Source: Toxonevra muliebris
Lineage: Eukaryota > Arthropoda > Insecta > Diptera > Pallopteridae
Length of the DNA: 64,000 nucleotides
Assembly (NCBI GenBank): GCA_963691655.1
Contig: OY829328.1
Location: 84,510,400 to 84,574,399, forward strand
Reading direction: 5' to 3'
The stretch's first letter is position 1, and each line of letters begins with the position of its first letter. The translations under genes were made by a program, and so were the position numbers. This document shows, piece after piece, positions 35,002-46,500 of the stretch. The notes below the pieces were generated by a model. That model was not told the origin of the DNA. It made no database searches and was given only the letters and a program-made list of their open reading frames with translations.

Positions 35002-35663
35002 TTAACCCTTTCGGAACCATTGGTCACCGGTGACCCAAAATACATTCTTATAGATTTATAATCAGTGAAAAGCTAATTCATTGCGCTTCAGTTCTTAAAA
35101 AACAAGTTTGGAATTTTTGCTTAATTGATGGCACCAGAGTGGCTTAAATTAAAAAAAAAAATGATTTTTTCCTATTTTCAATCGCTCATAATTTTTACAA
35201 AATTAATTCAAATACGTAAAAATTTTAATATATTGTGGGAGAAACTATTTACTCAAACATGATTTCCCATATTTTTTAAATTTTGTTTACTTTTTTGGTA
35301 ATAAAAGTTTTGTTATGGGCCATCGGTGACCCTATGATCTTGAATGGAAACTTTTTAAGAACCTTTTTACAATGGAATGGCGGTTATTTGGCGGAATTTG
35401 ATCTATCGCATTTAGTTTCTTTAGGTCAAGAAAGGGTTAAGTGAAGGATTAATGCTAAGTAACTTTCTTTATCTTTGAAAAATTATCTTATTAAAATGTA
35501 TAGAAAAAGTTCGTAAAAAATCCCATTGAAGACCACAGGGTCACTGGAGACCCATGAAAGCTTAGGCCTTCAGAAGAGAAAATGTCTGTTTTAATGGAAA
35601 ATTGTAACAAGAAATAAGGGTAAAAAAAATAAGAATCCGGATTCGGTTTTTGAGCTATCTCCA
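35002..35663 (-). mobile_element. TTAA-flanked piggyBac-type element, copy 2 (inverted)
   Basis: TTAA at 35002-35005 is followed by CCCTTTCGGAACC and the perfect palindrome GGTCACCGGTGACC (35022-35035). The interior matches copy 1 (4756-6363) in inverse: TATTGTGGGAGAAACTA, TTTTGTTTACTTTTT, GAAAGGGTTAAGTGAAGGAT and CCGGATTCGG. The GGTCAC/GTGACC motif recurs near 35324 and 35536. The far end loses similarity after GAGCTATCT (about 35663) without a terminal CCC/TTAA, so this copy is truncated or rearranged there. It lacks the mariner insertion, so it shows the state before insertion. Confidence 0.7.
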
Positions 35664-35694
35664 CTGACATTCAATTTATCGATATATATGCTCC

Positions 35695-36478
35695 TCTTAC
35701 TCCTGTGAGGAGCACAGGGCCATTAAGAAGTTCTTAACTCTATTTCTATCTAGTAACAGTCGTTTGATCTCATTGAAGCTCATTCCGGTTCTTTCGATGT
35801 CTTTCGCAAGCTGCCTTCTCCATGTATGCGCTGGTCATCCTCTTCTTCGACTGCCTTGAGGGTTCCAATCAATAGCCTGCCAGGTGATGTCGCTAGGAGC
35901 TTTCCTCAGCGTATGGCCAAAACAGTTCCACTTGCGCTTCAAAATGGTTATATGGATTGGTGTCTGATTGGTTAGCGCCCACAGCCATTCGTTGGAAATG
36001 GTTTCTGGCCAATGAATCTTTAATATGCGCCTGAGGCACCGGTTAATAAAAGTCTGGATGCCATGTAAAAGTTGAGTGTTTTACCCTCAACAGAGTAAAA
36101 CAGACACAACATTGGAGTTGAAAATTCTAATTTTGGTACCGCGTGCTAGCGAAGATGAGCTCCAGTTGTCCGAAGGCTTGCTGAGCTTTTTTTACACGGT
36201 TTTCGATGTCCTCGGCTTTACCACCAGAAGTTGAGATTATGCAACCTAGACAACAAAATGATTGTACATCTTCCAATGGTGAATCGTCCACTTTGAATGC
36301 GCATGAGTTGTTCGTGTTTATCCGCATCGTTTTAGTTTTAGTTGTAGTTTTAGCTACGTTGATTTTTAGGCCCGTCCTAGGTGCAATCGACGTTACTGAT
36401 TGTAGTTTGGAAGCCATATCTCCGTAGTTATGAGCAAGGAGGCACATATCGTCCTCATAATCTAGGTCGTCTAAAAAT
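35695..36478 (-). pseudogene. RTE-like LINE reverse transcriptase 3' fragment
   Basis: On the minus strand the text runs DLDYEDDMCLLAHNYGDMAS (RT motif C, with YEDD in place of YADD), TGLKINVAKT, then PLEDVQSFCCLGCIISTSGG, then RVKKAQQAFGQL. After frameshifts near 36125 it continues INRCLRRILKIHWPE, TPIHITILKRKWNCFGHTLR, DITWQAIDWNPQGSRRRG and FNEIKRLLLDRN, ending at ALCSSQE and a stop (35697-35699). This is the RT thumb and C-terminal part of an endonuclease-type LINE, probably RTE-like. Frameshifts and stops make it inactive. It abuts the truncated end of TTAA element copy 2. Confidence 0.75.
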
Positions 36479-39400
36479 AGTTTAATTTTTAGGACTTTTG
36501 CTTAGAACAGAGACGATTATTCTTATAATCGATATCGCCGATCTTTTAAGCTTACAAATGACAATCCATTTTCTCGCAAGTAAAAAGCTTTGAGCATTAA
36601 AGCTTTACTCGTGATCATTGCTTTAGAGTTTTAACATTTTAATAGTACATCAAAAAGTCACATTAAAAACTGTTACCAGAAATTCGTATTATGAACACAG
36701 AAAATTGTCAAATTTAGTCAAAAAATTGTCAACTCAATTCAAAGCTTTTAAGCTGCACTGCACTGCATTGCTGCTTAATTAAACTTATATTTAACTTTTA
36801 TATCAAAAAGAAAGAAATAAATTGCTGCTATTACAGTAGAGAAATTATTCAATGCAGTGGCAGTAAACAGCAACAACAGCAGCTGGACAGCTGGCGTACA
36901 ATCAAAATTAATTACATTTCTTAACCTTAGCCTTAGCTTTTGGGGTAAACAAAATTCGCACTCTTGCCCCCAAAATAAAACATAACGAAACACAAACTTG
37001 TGAGAGAGCTAAACTTGCCAAGGCATTATCATTTTTCAACGGGATTGACTTTAATGAAAATCAAAAAAAAAAAAAAAAAAAAAAAAAATGAATAAAAAAA
37101 TGGACAAAAATAAAACGATAAACTAAAAACCAAAGATGGCGTCACCAAAAAATATCAACTATAATTTACAAAAGTTTATTTTTTTTTTTGTTTTCGAAGA
37201 GCTTAACATCATCAAAAGTATGAAGGGGTAAAATGAGAGCTGAGAAGGCACAGAAAGAGATTAAGAGAGTGAGAAAGAGAATGAAATTTATTTTCAGAAG
37301 GTTTTCGACAATTTAAGCAATCATCCACTCGTTAATCTTGCTAGAGGAAAATTAATAGTTAACCTGGTGTGGCGTTCATGTCACACAACAGCAGCAAAAT
37401 AAAAGCAGAAGAATAAACTACAGCAACAATTACAACAACAACAACAGCAATAGGAAACTTTAACAGCAACAAGCAAGCAAGCAAGCAACAGTAAAAAAAA
37501 AAATGTCCTGCTGTGCAAATTAAACTCATCGCAGTTTGCGATACTTTTAGTCTTTGTTCTTCATAGATAGACACACACACTCATACACATTTGCACACAC
37601 ACATACATATAAACTTTGTGCATATCTACACTTGAGCTCTTGTTGAAGGCAACGTTAGCCTGTAGGCGATCTAAACACACATACATACATACACACACAC
37701 ACACAGGCACATATATAAACAAAGCTAAATAAGATTAATTATACCTGAAACGTAAGTCAGTTATTGTAAGCTTTTTGACTTTGGACTCATTCGTCTGGAA
37801 GGACTTTTTTCTCTTTTTCTCTATTTCTCTCTCTCTCTCTGCTTTTTTCGTTTCCTTCTTTTTTTTTTTTTTTTTTTGTGGGTGCAAAAGAATTACCCTA
37901 ACTATTTGAGGCTTCAATGTTTTGACATATTAAAAGATGATCATATTTGCATATAGTTTGTGCGAAAAATAATATGGCAACCCTACATTGCAGCATGTGC
38001 CATTAAAATATTTTTATTTACACTCTTTGAATCATAATGTAAAAATGTCTACAGTGAATTGTTTTTAAATTTTGACAGTTAGAAAATAAATTTTGTAATA
38101 TTTGAAAAATTTCAGCAGAGTTGTGAGTTTTAACCCATTATATACCATAACTCTAGTGAAACTAAAAGTACACAAGATGAGTTGGGAATAAAACTCCTTT
38201 CTCTCGTTAAATATCTCAACCATCATAAACGTGATTCAAATGATTTTTTGAAGAAATGAAAAAAAAATTAACCCGAATCCTTCCTCTTCCATATCTTTTG
38301 ATTCAAATAATCTTTGTAAATATAGAAACGAAATTTCCAAATGCTTCTCTGCTGTTAAAAAAATGCTCGTCTTTCACTTGTTTTCTGTACTTTAATTTAG
38401 GAATTACCGTGAAGGTAAATTCAACCACCTGCATCCTCATTGCCGATAGAGCCCCCCATTTAAGAAAGGCAGTTAACTCGTTCACAGTCTGAAGGCTGCA
38501 CTTTTCACCGTTCGTGACAAAAAGGTTTAAGTTCTCAGAAAAAACTTCTCCTATTTCGGGCATGAAGTCACTGTATGTAAATAGCGGGTCAGAATCATGA
38601 AAAATATTATAAATTTGAGAAAAATCGATCCATCATTTTGGATTTTCACAATCTTAATATGCATCAAATTCGATTGCAAAGACCCCAAAGACAGACTGTC
38701 GAATTTCAACGAATTTGAAATATTTATTTTTCATGTTTTCGGTTTTCAGAGGTTCAAATTAAATTCGTTCATATATAACTTTTTAGGAAGAGCATATATG
38801 CGTCAGTGATAGTGAAGTGGTTAGTTAATAAAAATTACGGTCAATGTCCCCATTGAGAAATTTATATCCGAATATATATATAATGCTTACTGTGTTTCTT
38901 CAAAGCCCATCTAAAATAACCACAAATCTCGTATTGGAAAGAAATGCTTCACACATTTTCAGATTATCTACTACTTATTACAACAACAAAAACCAACTGA
39001 GATTTCTCTAATTCTTTATAGGAAAATATTTATCTATGTATTTATATGTTTTTTCATATTTACTGCAATGTTTTTGTTTCTCTAAAAGATTTCACATGTA
39101 AATTGTTATTGTTTGTTGTTATTTTTAATGCTTAAATTGTTTTTGTTGATACAACAAAGTTAAATTTGTTGTTGTCACTACTAAAAAACCAACACCCACA
39201 TACACTTATATATACATAAATATGCATATGAGTATGTGTGAGCTTATTACTACAACAATGAAGTTTCATGTCAGAGTTACATCTGCTGCTGTTGTTGCTG
39301 CTGTTCCTGTCTTTGTTTCTGTTCCTGTCGTTGTTGTTACTTCTGCAATGGATTTTCTAAAATGTATTTTTATTTTCTCTTTCCTACTTTTTTTTTTTCA

Positions 39401-40097
39401 ATATTTCCTTGCTGTTTTGTTATCATTTGGTAAAATGAAACAACAATTTTGTTGCAAAAACACAAATACAGTTTTGTATAATGTTGTTGTTGTTGTATGT
39501 TTGTGTATATGCAAGCATTTGCAGAGAGCGCAAAGGATGTTGCCAGCATTAAAACGGTAATTAAATTATCTGATTCCATAGAGAAGAGAGAGAAAGCAAA
39601 AAAAAAAGAAACGAGCATGAGAGCGTAGGAACAAGCAAAGGCGCAGAATGATGAAGGAAATTACATTCTTTTGTAACAAATTGAATAGTTTTTCTTTTTT
39701 AGAAAAAAAAATCATAGATAACAAAAAGGAAATTTTTTAGAAATTCTTTTTTGAGCTAAAGTTAATTTAAAAATAAGAGAAAAATATTTGGTCCCTTTGG
39801 AATGGCTTAGAAATGTTCTGTGCAACTGGTGAATAATGCGGTGAGGCGGCTACCCGAGGGAGAGTGAGAGAGAGAGATAGAGATAAACAGAAAAGTTTTT
39901 ACGTTCTCTATTTAAGAGAACGAAAAGCTTCATTTAAAAAAAAAAACAAAAACAGAGAGCGGCATTCGGTCGAGAATTCCACCTTAACTAATAGGTTAAA
40001 CAAATTGGCCTACAAATTGGAAGTGGATCAGCTTCTGATAACTTTTTCAATTTTCAATATCAATAATAAAAAGTCAAAAGTTCTTCAGAACTCCCAA
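36479..40097. other. No gene seen; poly-A, CAA, CA and CT simple sequence
   Basis: A run of about 30 A lies at 37059-37088, CAACAACAA near 37433-37449, ACAC tracts near 37570-37605 and 37690-37706, and TCTCTC near 37825-37840. Frames at 38303-38563 (minus) and 38256-38492 (plus) overlap each other and neither has a recognisable domain. Confidence 0.4.
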
Positions 40098-41139
40098 GGT
40101 TAGGTTAGGTTAGGTTATGTTCTGAAAGCTGCTAGTGAAAAATCAGCACGAATAAACAGCGCGTTAACACGCATCATGCCGAATATAGGAGGACCGCGCG
40201 AGGCCAGGCGCCGACTGCTTTCAACGGTTACTACGTCAGTAATTTTATATGCAGCACCTATCTGAGCGGACAGCAAGAAAACACACTAGAAGGATATCCG
40301 TGCGATATATAGGCTCAGTGCCCTGAGGGTTGCTAGCGCGTATCGCACAGTATCGGACGATGCTATTTGTGTCATAGCAAGTAAGGTGCCCATAGATTTA
40401 CAGGCACAAGAGATGAAGCGGTTATATGGACGTGACACAAAATCAACCGAAGCCATAAGAAGAGAAGAAAGACAGCGTACCATTATGGAATGGCAGCGAA
40501 GATGGGAGTCATCCGAGAAGGGTCGATGGACCTACAATCTCATTACGGATATAGAAGAGTGGATATCACGCAGACATGGTGAACTGAATTACCACATTAC
40601 GCAGTTGCTTAGTGGCCATGGGTGCTTCAAGCAGTACTTGCATAAAATCAACACCGGAGAAGAAGACCCGTTTTGCCCCAGATGCGCAGAGGAACAGGAG
40701 AACGCGCAGCATATACTTTTTAAATGCCCGCGTTTTAACAAAAACAGAGATGAGCTGGAGAAAGCCTTAGGAGAACCCCCTACAGAAAGGAATCTGACGA
40801 CACAGATGTGTAACACAGCGGAAAAATGGAATGCAGCATGCAAGGTTGCTGCAGATATGATGACCACTCTGTATGATGCAGAACGTGCGCGCAAAGTCGA
40901 GCGCACGGCAAATACTACAAATACGGAGCCAGATATAGTCAACCGACGATAAAACCGAACAGAATTGGACAGAAACCAATACTGACGATTGAGCACTAAG
41001 CTCATTACGGCCTTCCGACGTAATACCTAAAGGTGGTTCCGGGAGGAATATCCGTACGGACGAGAGAATGTCACGCACTGATTGGGTGGCTTTTTATGCT
41101 TTCCTCCTCGTTAAAAAAAAAAAAGTTAGGTTAGGTTAG
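40098..41139 (+). mobile_element. R1-like LINE inserted at a TTAGG-type tract
   Basis: A GGTTAGG-type tract at 40098-40117 precedes the LINE, and GTTAGGTTAGGTTAG at 41125-41139 follows its poly(A) tail (41113-41124). A target duplication of about 14-15 bases within a TTAGG-type repeat is the simplest reading. The LINE is 5'-truncated (about 1.0 kb remain). Confidence 0.75.
40119..40952 (+). pseudogene. R1-like LINE ORF2 C-terminus
   Basis: One frame runs from the insertion boundary: INSALTRIMPNIGGPREARR, then TTSVILYAAPI, ALRVASAYRTVSDDAICVIA and VPIDLQAQEM. Next come ERQRTIMEWQRRW, the region HGELNYHITQLLSGHGCFKQ, and the zinc motif CPRCAEEQENAQHILFKC, ending at a stop at 40950-40952. Two stops near 40262-40302 interrupt the frame; the rest is open for 188 codons. 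There is no RNase H between the RT and the zinc motif, as in R1-clade elements, unlike families A and B here. The good frame preservation suggests a relatively young insertion. Confidence 0.8.
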
Positions 41140-41156
41140 ATTAGATTAGGTTGGAT

Positions 41157-41247
41157 TTGGACAGCAAAAGTAGCAAACAGTAACAGCAACAATAGTAAAA
41201 CAAGCAACAGCAGCAATGATAAAACTACAACAAGCACAGCAGCAAGG
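41157..41247 (+). repeat. CAG/CAA-rich repeat, copy 1 of a duplicated 90-bp segment
   Basis: The segment TTGGACAGCAAAAGTAGCAA, then ACAGTAACAGCAACAATAG and CAAGCAACAGCAGCAAT, recurs nearly unchanged at 42465-42558. The similarity goes beyond a shared CAA/CAG composition because the interrupting bases match in order. Confidence 0.75.
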
Positions 41248-41269
41248 TTGGAGTGGCTGTTTAGAGGCA

Positions 41270-41535
41270 CACTTAGGCCTGAACGGCCCACTGTGATCCC
41301 ACATAGTTGGGCCTACAATTTAACGCCGATTCCGAACGGCGGTGTGGCAAGTTTTTATCAGCTTAGTGGTTTTGCCATTGGCAACCAAGATGTGTACTTG
41401 CACACTTTCTTATAATTCTTATTAATTTCATGTCGATACTGAATATAAAATTGTTATGAGAATTAACTAACAGACCAACCCGAACCACACGGATGAAGGT
41501 CTAGTGCACTACCCACTAGACTATCTACATAGGTC
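41270..41535 (-). mobile_element. tRNA-derived SINE, copy 2
   Basis: Read on the minus strand, 41530 down to 41460 carries TAGTCTAGTGGGTAGTGCAC (A-box-like) and GTGTGGTTCGGGTTGG (B-box-like). The core towards 41300 carries the inverse of GATTCCGAACGGCGGTGTGG and TTTTGCCATTGGCAACCAAG. This head-core order matches the copy inside the LINE at 44996-45168. No target duplication was resolved. Confidence 0.55.
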
Positions 41536-43769
41536 GTCTATAAACAAAATAAAATTTAAAAATTAGATCAGCTGAATCAAAATATATGGAGAAAGGCTTT
41601 AAAAATTTTAGCCTTTACTTTTTCACAAGAAAACCGAAACCAATCAAATATATTTTTACAAAAATATTTAACAGCAAATAAATGATTTTTTCATGTTGTA
41701 CTTACACGTACTTTCAAATTGTGGTTATCAAATAACGTAGCATACTTTTTTGAGGCCGATTTTCATTGAAATTTACATATATATGGTATATGTAAGTTTG
41801 TTCTCGTATATAGGCGAAAATAGCAGGTTCAGCAGATAGACAAGAGAAGAAAGCAGGCAGGCAAATAAACACACAAGTAAATCGCTGCTACTGTGTATAC
41901 ATATATGAGAAGTTCATCTAAGTGGGCACACATATACATGCATACATATATATGTTTATAGAGGTATGCATATTTATGTATGCATGTATATGTATATACC
42001 AAAATTTTTAACTTGCTAAACCTGAAATATGTTTTCAAGCATTGTTAAAGCTTCATATGTTTCTGCTGCTACTGTGCTCCCCCCTCTCCCTCCCCCTAAC
42101 ACTGACAAGTGAAATTTCCGCTCATCTGACCACATTTACCTCTATTTACTCATCTACTTTTATACTCTTCCTCGTACTAGTGCTCACTCTGATTCACATA
42201 CACAACCAACCCCTCTCTCTCTTTCCCTCTCTCTCCCTCTCTGTCTACTAAGCTGCTCTGCCTCACGTACATTGGAGAGCGACAATTTAAGAAATTATTA
42301 TCAGTACAGTACCAATGGTTATTGTCATTGTTGTTGGATGGATGTTATTGTTGCTGTTTGTTGTTGTTTTTTGCCTACAAGTAGACGTCAAGTTTTGAAC
42401 TCAAAAGTAGTCGAAATCAAAGGACAACACTGTCAGCATTTTAAACATTTTAGAGCAGAGACAGTTGGACAGCAAAACCAGCAAACAGTAACAACAACAA
42501 TAAGTAGTAAAACAAGCAACAGCAGCAATAATAAAACAACAACAAGCACAGCAACGAGTACAGCAACAAAAGTGTACAGTGTCCAGTTTACAATTTTGAA
42601 CACAATAATATTTATTTTACAATCATCTAGTGTTCATACACACATACATACATACATGCATATGTATCTGTATATGGATATGTATTTCGACATATACATA
42701 TACATATATATGTATATATGTTTATTTGTGTAGCATATTTAAAAGGGATTTTGTGCCATAATATGATTTTTGAAATGTCCTTCTCTTGTTTAATTCTCTC
42801 TACACACACACACACACATACGTATGCATATGTATACGACAAATTCATACTCACTCATTCATACATTCATACACTCACTCACTCACAGCACATGCATTAA
42901 AATACACACACACACACACATATTTATCCTTTTGTATATTTGAGTGTTTGTTTTTTTTTTTCTTTTCTATTTTTGGTATATTTAAATTGAAATAATTTGC
43001 TTTATGCTTTTGGGGTTTTGGGAATTGAATTTGCACGCATTGAATTGAATTTTAATGCATCTGTTCGATAAATTTATTAAATTGAATATGTCTATATACA
43101 TAGTAGATAGATCTGTATGTGATATAGTTGTTGTTGCTGTTATTATTTTCAATGTCCTTTTACTACCAGTAGCAACTATACATTATACGTACATAAGTAA
43201 ATATGCAATTTTACTTAGGTTCCTTATTTTTTTTAATAGCACAAAAAAGAGAATTTTAAATGTTTTTAATATGATTAAGTGGGTATTTTCTTCTACTACG
43301 TACATATACTTACATATACACGTATAAGTTTCCACGCACATACGTTTGTCTGTATATCTAAATGTCCTGATATGTAACTTGTCATAAATGTAGGTAAATA
43401 TAAACTTAGAAAATTGAAATGGTCATTTTACTATTAAGTCTCTTTAACATTTTTCTAGTTCATTCAATATACTTGTGCACATACATATTTATTTTAGTAA
43501 TATTTTTTCTTAAGTGATTTGTATTTTTTGTTAAAATACCAAGAAAGTCCCATTTAAAAGGATGTTAAAGGGTTGAAATATTACACAAAAACATTTTGCG
43601 AAAAATTTCTCTAAGGATCACTAAAGACAAGATGCACCTACGTGGTGGGTTTTACCCAAAACCCACACTTTTTTGATTACTCTCCTAAATGCCTAGCGAT
43701 GGCATAGAGCATGAAATCCTTTTCTTTCCTGAGTTGTAATGAAATTTTCTTCGATAATATATTTTGCAC
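41536..43769. other. No gene seen; microsatellites and second CAG/CAA copy
   Basis: The interval contains TATG/CATA tracts, a CT-rich patch at 42205-42245, the second copy of the 90-bp repeat (42465-42558), ACAC tracts near 42803-42817 and 42904-42919, and poly-T near 42951-42961. Frames here are simple-sequence translations. Confidence 0.45.
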
Positions 43770-43831
43770 AGTGAACGAGCACCACTATCCGCATTGAGGT
43801 AAAATTCTTTAACATCAGCCATGCCTCAACG

Positions 43832-43892
43832 GACGAGAAGGACAAAACCTATGAGCTTTTCACAGGCTATGAGGTTTTGTCCTTCTCTCGTC
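43832..43892. repeat. Local inverted duplication in LINE endonuclease region
   Basis: GACGAGAAGGACAAAACCT at 43832-43850 is repeated in inverse at 43872-43892 (AGGTTTTGTCCTTCTCTCGTC) around a 21-base loop, with a two-base bulge. The left arm is normal LINE coding text (TDEKDKT). The right arm replaces expected coding sequence, so it looks like a template-switch or hairpin-mediated rearrangement. Confidence 0.7.
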
Positions 43893-44090
43893 ATTAAAAT
43901 CGTGTTAAGCAACTTTAAAGCCTAGGTTGGCAAGGAGAGTCTCTTTAACCCAACGATCGGAAAATTCAATTTCTACGACGAAATCACCGACCACGTCTTA
44001 AGACTGATCAATATCCCGCAGCACGAAACATGATCGCTAATAGCACCAGTTTCCAGCATCTCAATATCCATACGATCACTTGTCTGTCCC

Positions 44091-46438
44091 TTGATCGATG
44101 AAAGTCAGGCTTTCTGTATATTACACGTGCACACGATAGGTGGTGCAAACATCGATTCAGACTACTACTTTGTTGCAGCCAAGATCCGCGCACGTCTCTG
44201 TGCAGCAAATCGCGTACGAATATGTACACAGAAAAAACTGGATGCCGAAAATCTGCAATCAAAACGGAAAACGGAAGCCTTCGCTAATTGATTCGCACAC
44301 CTCCTAACTGAAAACACCCCTCAACCTGATGATATATGCACGCAGTGGATACACATTTCCCTCTCTGTGCATACGGCTGCCGAAGAGGGGCTAGATTACC
44401 ACCGTCAACAGAGAAATACGTGATACGATCAAGAGTGTCGCAAAGCTATTGAAGCGAAAAATGCTATATCTAGACCCACCTTGTAGTCAATCGCAATGCT
44501 AGCTGCTAAGGAGCAATACAGATAGTTAAGGAGGAAGGAGAAATATCTTTTCAAGCGAAAAAAGTAAGAGGCGGAAAAACATGAGTTCGATGATATCGTG
44601 ATTTTTGGGGAAAGGAATAAGACTTGAAAATTCTTCGAAAAAATATGACGTCTGAGTAAATAAGACATTCCTGCAAGAACGAAGACGGAAATCTCATGAC
44701 AGATGCCCAGGGTGTTATGAGATTATGGAGAGAACACTTATCACAACTGCTTAATGGCGATGACGGCAGCAATCTCGCTGTTGGGTAAGCCGTTCAGGAA
44801 ACCCATATCACAGACGGCGTTGAAGTACCGCCGTCTAACTATGGCGATGTCTTAACAGCCATCGCTTGGCATGCACGATCTTTTATAAATAATATGGTCT
44901 CATGAAAGTATGCCCAGTGATTGGAACCTCAGCGTACTCTGCTTAATCCACAAGAAAGGTGATCGCACGATCTACGCCAACTACCGTGGGATTACTACTA
45001 ATCCGAACGGCGAAATGAAAAGCTTTTCACAGGCAGTATTTCACTTTTGCAGGTTTGCCGTTGCCAGCCAAGAGGTCGCGTGTAGAAAAATATTTATTTT
45101 CTATTTTTGATTTTGAGCGAACCGAGATTTGAACCCGGACATCTCTGCGTAGCAGTTGACCCAACAACCGTGGAATATCGCATATATCTTTATGCTTTTA
45201 TCAAGCGTACTATGTGAAAGACTGAAGCCCATCGTTAACAAGTTGATTGAACCATATCACTGTAGCTTCAAGCCTGATAAATCTATCATAGACCAGATAT
45301 TTACACTACGCCTAGAAAAGACCAGAGAAAAACAACGCGATACCCACCATCTATTAGCCGATTATAAAGCCAACGTTCGACACCACGATTAGGGATTACT
45401 TGTACGCTACAATGTCTGGTTTTGGTATCCCTGCAAAGCTCATTCGTCTATGAAAAATGGCACTGACCGACACCATCAGTGTAGTGAAAATCGGGACGGA
45501 CCTGTCAGCGTCGTTTGATACCTAAAGAGGTTTCCAACAAGGTGATTCCTTATAGTACGACTTCTTCAATCGTATGCTGGAGAAAATAACTCAAGCTATA
45601 AATATCGACATATCTAGCACTACTTTCTACAAGAGTGTCTTGCTGCTGGCATACGCTGATATTCATGATATTCATATCATTGGCACCAGCACACGAGTAG
45701 TTAGTGCCGCATTCTTAAACTTGAAAAGAGAGTCTCGTCGAGTGGGTCTAGTGGTGAACGAGGACAAAACAAAATACCATGTACCAACAAACAAGGAGTC
45801 GCGGCATCTTGGACAAAATGTCACTGTTGACGATTCGGCTCGTAACACATACTAGCGAAGATGAGGAAAGAAAGCCAACGAATTTTTCATTTCTGAGTTG
45901 TAAACAACTTATTCATGTGGAACGTCGCATACTTCAACGAGAGCATTTTTGCTCAAATATGTACATCTTCGTTGAAATGTGGGACGGCCTTATACTTTTG
46001 CAGTCGCCGAGGATTTCATCTACTTAGGATCTAGCATCAACAACAACAACAATAATGTCAGCCTTGAGATTAACCAACTTGTCAATAGGTGTTGCTATGG
46101 GCTCAGTAGACAATTGAGAAGCAGAGCCCTCTCTCGATGGACAAAAATAACGCTCCATATGGTCTCTCATCCTTCCCGTCCTAATGTATGGCGCTCGAGA
46201 GGAAGATATTAAGCAAGATCTATGGTCCAATATGAGTGGAAGATGTGTATCGAATAAGACATTGTACGCCGACATTAACATAGTCAAGCGGTTTCGGTGG
46301 GTAGGCAATGTTAAGCGAATGGAAGAAAACGCTTTGACTAGGAAGTTGTTCTATTCGAGCCAATATCCGTTAAAAAATAGGTACAAGGAGGCCTTATCAA
46401 CTGGCGCCAGCGTGCGCAAAGCAGAGACGATTGGCTAA
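44091..46438 (+). pseudogene. RTE-like endonuclease/reverse transcriptase pseudogene
   Basis: Legible blocks in order are: SDYYFVAAKIRARLCAAN (endonuclease end, near 44159), DAQGVMRLWREHL (44703), MPSDWNLSVLCLIHKKGDRT then YANYRGI (44910), LSSVLCERLKPIVNKLIEPY (45204), KSIIDQIFTLRLEKTREKQ (45279), a broken motif A, AYADIHDIHIIGT (motif C, YADD destroyed by an insertion, 45650), GLVVNEDKTKY (45750), and RCCYGLSRQLRSRALSRWTK (46088). The protein is interrupted by at least six frameshifts or stops plus a SINE insertion at 44996-45168. The family matches the insect RTE-like/endonuclease-reverse transcriptase type; the clade is inferred. Confidence 0.75.
44996..45168 (-). mobile_element. tRNA-derived SINE, copy 3, inside the LINE
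   Basis: LINE text YRGI stops at 44990 and LINE text resumes near 45172 (AATATCGCATATA, then LLSSVLCERLK). The intervening sequence on the minus strand carries GGTTGTTGGGTCAACTGC and GGGTTCAAATCTCGGTTCG, tRNA-like A- and B-box positions. A core follows with the inverse of AATCCGAACGGCGAAATG and TTTGCCGTTGCCAGCCAAGA. It is younger than the LINE. Confidence 0.68.
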
Positions 46439-46500
46439 GCTTCATTGAGGTGGCCAAGACCGATCATCGGTTGTTGTGCCAACTAAGTAAATAAGTAAGT

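Larger units (their letters stand above)
43770..46500 (+). mobile_element. RTE-like LINE, long dead copy containing a SINE
   Basis: Pieces of the endonuclease domain begin near 43785 (VKFFNIS, then STDEKDKTYELF). They continue after a small rearrangement with KIVLSNFKA, FNPTIGKFNFYDE and ASIDSDYYFVAAKIRARLCA-like text to 44225. RT sequence follows from 44690 to about 46100, then a C-terminal block ending near 46485 (RQRAQSRDDWLSFIEVA-like, KTDHRLLCQLSK) and a TAAG-type tail (46482-46500). The estimated length without the SINE is about 2.55 kb. Many frameshifts and stops are present. Confidence 0.78.

Noticed and set aside
42272..42733. 153-codon frame with Gln/Thr/Ser-rich middle
   Set aside because: The middle is one copy of the duplicated CAG/CAA repeat and the end is TATA/CATA simple sequence, so it is probably chance.
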